Shown piece by piece: positions 14,919 through 17,434 of a DNA stretch of 17,434 nt. The translations under genes and the position numbers were made by a program. The DNA is from Boseongicola sp. SB0662_bin_57. Lineage in GTDB: Bacteria; Pseudomonadota; Alphaproteobacteria; Rhodobacterales; Rhodobacteraceae. The notes below the pieces were generated by a model, which saw only the letters and a list, made by a program, of their open reading frames with translations, ran no database searches and was not told the DNA's origin. Location of the stretch: the NCBI GenBank assembly GCA_009839535.1, contig VXPN01000054.1, positions 1 to 17,434 of the forward strand, given 5' to 3'. Each line of letters opens with the position of its first letter. Position 1 is the stretch's first letter.

Positions 14919-15245
14919 AGGACATCACCCCGTCCTGGCACACTGTACCGATTCGTTCCCATGGGAAAGCTCTGGCGGCAAGGTGCCCGCGTGGATTGCG
15001 GACGAGGTTTCGGCATGGGATGGAAGATGTCCTGCGCATCTGCATCCTTTGTTCGGAGCAACCGTTCGCCAGGTCACCTTCGGCGACAAGGATATCGATC
15101 CGGTTGCCTGAATGGTGCAGGGAGTGCGCGAATTTCCGTGACATTGTGGGCGGATTTGCCCTAAACGCTGCCTGATGCCCGCGCGGCGAGCCAAATCCGC
15201 GGCAGGCATTGCAGAACTCACGTGTCCGAAAGGAAGGATGCCAAA
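14919..15245. other. Divergent non-coding region upstream of xsc, with inverted repeats
   Basis: These 327 bases hold the start-side controls of the small protein and of xsc. GCGGATTTG (15150-15158) is exactly complementary to CAAATCCGC (15192-15200), and TGCCTG (15169-15174) to CAGGCA (15203-15208), giving an interleaved order. A GTGACA (15138-15143) with CCTAAA 16 bases on (15160-15165) is a weak promoter candidate for xsc. A 12-base palindrome TTCCCATGGGAA lies at 14956-14967, close to the small gene. AAGGAAGG at 15231-15237 is the xsc ribosome binding site. The tandem CTGGAC-type repeats I recall as TauR sites are not evident. Confidence 0.5.
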
Positions 15246-17018
15246 ATGAAGATGACCACCGAAGAAGTTTTCGTCAAAGTCCTCCAAAGGCATGGCATCC
15301 GCCACGCCTTCGGCATCATCGGATCGGCCTTCATGCCGATCTCGGATCTCTTCCCCAAGGCTGGCATCACGTTCTGGGACTGCGCGCACGAAGGGTCGGG
15401 CGGCATGATGGCGGACGGCTACACGCGTGCGTCAGGCAAGATGTCGATGATGATCGCGCAGAACGGGCCCGGGATCACCAATTTCGTGACTGCCGTGAAG
15501 ACAGCCTACTGGAACCACTCGCCGCTCCTCCTGGTCACGCCGCAGGCGGCAAACAAGACCATCGGCCAGGGCGGATTCCAGGAAGTCGAGCAGATGAAGC
15601 TTTTCGAGGACATGGTTGCCTACCAGGAAGAGGTGCGTGACCCGTCCCGGGTGGCAGAGGTCCTTACCCGGGTCATTGCGCAGGCGAAACGCGCTTCGGC
15701 ACCTGCTCAGGTGAACATTCCCCGGGACATGTGGACCCAGGTTGTCGACATCGATCTGCCCGAGCCGATTGAATTCGAGCGTTCGTCGGGAGGAGAGAAC
15801 GCCGTGGCAGACGCTGCCGCTCTCCTGTCTTCGGCCCGGTTCCCCGTCATACTCAACGGCGCCGGCGTCGTGTTGTCGGAAGGCGGCATCGTCGCGTCCC
15901 GGGAACTGGCCGAACGGCTCGATGCTCCGGTCTGCGTTGGCTACCAGCACAACGACGCCTTTCCCGGCTCGCACCCGCTCTTCGCCGGACCGCTTGGATA
16001 TAATGGCTCGAGAGCCGGCATGGAACTGATCAAGCAAGCCGATGTCGTGCTTGCATTGGGCACGAGGCTCAATCCGTTCTCCACATTGCCTGGCTATGGC
16101 CTCGACTACTGGCCGAAGAACGCGAAGATAATCCAGGTGGACATGAACCCCGACCGGATCGGGCTGACCAAGAAGGTCACCGTCGGCATCGTCGGTGACG
16201 CCGCCAAGGTCGCCAAGGGGATTCTGGCCCAGCTCTCAGATGCGGCAGGTGACGGCGGGCGCGAAGAGCGCCGGAACACGATCGCGACGACCAAGTCGGC
16301 ATGGGCGCAGCGACTGGCCTCGATGGATCACGAAGACGACGACCCGGGCACGACCTGGAACGAGCGGGCACGTGCGGCCAAGCCCGACTGGATGAGCCCG
16401 CGCATGGCATGGAGAGCCATCCAGGCCGCCCTGCCGCGTGACGCGATCATCTCTTCGGACATCGGCAACAACTGTGCCATCGGCAACGCGTATCCGGATT
16501 TCGACGAAGGCCGGAAGTATCTGGCACCCGGCCTCTTCGGTCCCTGCGGCTACGGGCTCCCCGCCATCATCGGCGCCAAGATCGGCTGCCCGGACGTGCC
16601 CGTTGTGGGTTTCGCAGGCGACGGCGCCTTTGGCATCGCGGTGACCGAACTCACGGCCATCGGGCGCAGCGAATGGCCGCCGATCACCCAGATCGTCTTC
16701 CGAAACTACCAGTGGGGCGCGGAAAAGCGGAATTCAACCCTCTGGTACGATGACAATTTCGTCGGCACCGAGCTGGACGAGGAGGTTTCATATGCCGGAA
16801 TCGCCAAGGCCTGCGGACTCAATGGCGTCGTGGCCTGGAACATGGAAGAACTCACTGCCACGCTGAACCAGGCGATCAAGGACCAGATGAACGGCGGCAA
16901 GACCACCTTGATCGAGGCAATGATCAACCAGGAACTCGGAGAGCCCTTCCGTCGGGACGCGATGAAGAGGCCGGTCGAGGTGGCAGGGATCGATGCCGCT
17001 GACATGGCTGCAGGGTAG
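15246..17018 (+). CDS. xsc: Sulfoacetaldehyde acetyltransferase
   Basis: Xsc is a thiamine diphosphate enzyme that converts sulfoacetaldehyde and phosphate into acetyl phosphate and sulfite, the desulfonation step for taurine, isethionate and related C2 sulfonates. The 590-residue length is right. The sequence has the N-terminal HAFGIIGSAFMPISDLFPKAG block, Glu49 in CAHEG (the cofactor-activating Glu), QNGPGITNF at 72-80, and GDGAFG at 458-463 with Asn487 closing the TPP/Mg motif. FRNYQWGAEKRNSTLW at 485-500 is an Xsc hallmark and separates it from acetolactate synthases. I chose the ATG at 15246 since the AAGGAAGG site fits it; a GTG at 15222 would add eight residues and lies before that site. 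No sulfite exporter or taurine genes are in view. Confidence 0.96.
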   Translation: MKMTTEEVFVKVLQRHGIRHAFGIIGSAFMPISDLFPKAGITFWDCAHEGSGGMMADGYTRASGKMSMMIAQNGPGITNFVTAVKTAYWNHSPLLLVTPQAANKTIGQGGFQEVEQMKLFEDMVAYQEEVRDPSRVAEVLTRVIAQAKRASAPAQVNIPRDMWTQVVDIDLPEPIEFERSSGGENAVADAAALLSSARFPVILNGAGVVLSEGGIVASRELAERLDAPVCVGYQHNDAFPGSHPLFAGPLGYNGSRAGMELIKQADVVLALGTRLNPFSTLPGYGLDYWPKNAKIIQVDMNPDRIGLTKKVTVGIVGDAAKVAKGILAQLSDAAGDGGREERRNTIATTKSAWAQRLASMDHEDDDPGTTWNERARAAKPDWMSPRMAWRAIQAALPRDAIISSDIGNNCAIGNAYPDFDEGRKYLAPGLFGPCGYGLPAIIGAKIGCPDVPVVGFAGDGAFGIAVTELTAIGRSEWPPITQIVFRNYQWGAEKRNSTLWYDDNFVGTELDEEVSYAGIAKACGLNGVVAWNMEELTATLNQAIKDQMNGGKTTLIEAMINQELGEPFRRDAMKRPVEVAGIDAADMAAG

Positions 17019-17088
17019 ACGTCGGGCGGCAAGGTCACGCTGTGCCTCGCGCGCGCCGCGTGCGCATCGGCAGCCTTGCACGCTCATG

Positions 17089-17116
17089 GCAATGGACGAA
17101 GGGGAGGAGCCATTGC
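17089..17116. other. Weak stem-loop in the xsc/pta convergent gap
   Basis: GCAATGG (17089-17095) pairs with CCATTGC (17110-17116) around a 14-base loop; ATGGAC (17092-17097) and GTCCAT (17124-17129) offer a competing pairing. This lies between two gene ends, where a bidirectional terminator is expected, but there is no T-run on either strand. Confidence 0.25.
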
Positions 17117-17215
17117 AGGCAATGTCCATCCTGTTGATGCGGGACGCGGGCCGGCACACGGCAGTGCTCACGCATCTTGGTGCTGTCGCATGGCGCCTTC
17201 AGGCAGGGATTCCGG

Positions 17216-17434
17216 TTAGGCGCCGAGCGCGATCGAGATGACGGTGGCCGCAACGATGTCATCCACGCGCGCGCCTCGGCTCAAGTCGCAGACCGGCTTT
17301 CGAAAGCCTTGCAAGACCGGCCCTATGGCCTGCGCCCCGGCAAGTTCCTGCGCGAGCTTGTATCCGATGTTGCCTGCGTCAAGGGAAGGGAAGACCAGGA
17401 CGTTGGCATCTCCGGCCCCTGATCCCTTGCGCCC
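17216..17434 (-). CDS. pta: Phosphate acetyltransferase (partial, C-terminal end)
   Basis: The last 72 codons of Pta, which turns acetyl phosphate and CoA into acetyl-CoA and phosphate. The reading frame is open from the window edge to a TAA at 17218-17216 and contains NVLVFPSLDAGNIGYKLAQ, then AIGPVLQGFRKPVCDLSRGA and VDDIVAATVISIAL, matching the conserved C-terminus of the PTA_PTB family. The product of Xsc is its substrate, so the neighbourhood makes biochemical sense. It faces xsc tail to tail, whereas in the arrangement I know from other alphaproteobacteria pta follows xsc on the same strand. The active-site half is outside the window. Confidence 0.9.
   Translation of the reverse strand, partial: GRKGSGAGDANVLVFPSLDAGNIGYKLAQELAGAQAIGPVLQGFRKPVCDLSRGARVDDIVAATVISIALGA

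Noticed and set aside
15145..15160. Possible sigma54 promoter (GG and GC doublets) upstream of xsc
   Set aside because: The doublets are eight bases apart, not the ten required for a -24/-12 promoter.

Overview
The window looks like chromosome from a GC-rich alphaproteobacterium, most likely a Rhodobacteraceae-type organism. The reasons are the uniformly high GC coding sequence, stop/start overlaps of the ATGA and GTGA type between most neighbouring genes, an Xsc of the roseobacter sort, and a 118-residue protein of a type I recall from that family. No rRNA, tRNA, insertion sequence, phage gene or CRISPR array was seen.

Layout. (1) 1-2133, minus strand: a tripartite tricarboxylate transporter in the order tctC-tctB-tctA, with tctA cut by the window edge. 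(2) 2694-4854: an exported protein of unknown function (minus), transcribed divergently from a membrane fatty acid desaturase-like protein (plus). (3) 5105-14358, minus strand: an eight-gene carbohydrate operon. In transcription order it holds a solute-binding protein, two CUT1-type permeases with unusual insertions, a UgpC/MalK-type ATPase, three Gfo/Idh/MocA oxidoreductases, and an alpha/beta hydrolase resembling carbohydrate esterase family 15 (glucuronoyl esterases). (4) 14562-14918, minus: a small conserved protein, perhaps PilZ-like. (5) 15246-17434: xsc (sulfoacetaldehyde acetyltransferase, plus strand) facing the 3' end of pta (phosphate acetyltransferase, minus strand).

How the genes fit together. 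The central operon reads as a complete uptake and first-steps pathway. A periplasmic receptor and ABC importer bring in a sugar or glycoside. Three NAD(P)-dependent oxidoreductases and an esterase with no visible signal peptide then act on it in the cytoplasm. The esterase suggests an esterified uronic acid as substrate; this is inference. The operon has a plausible sigma70-type promoter at 14408-14436 and a perfect 24-bp palindrome between the receptor gene and the first permease gene, which could let the receptor be made in excess. Xsc and Pta together convert sulfoacetaldehyde to sulfite and acetyl-CoA, the last steps of taurine or isethionate breakdown; the upstream enzymes of that pathway are not in the window.

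The best candidate for something undescribed is the central operon. Its first permease carries about 115 extra residues with about four hydrophobic segments, its second has an enlarged first external loop, and its esterase has Asn where the canonical CE15 acid residue should be.
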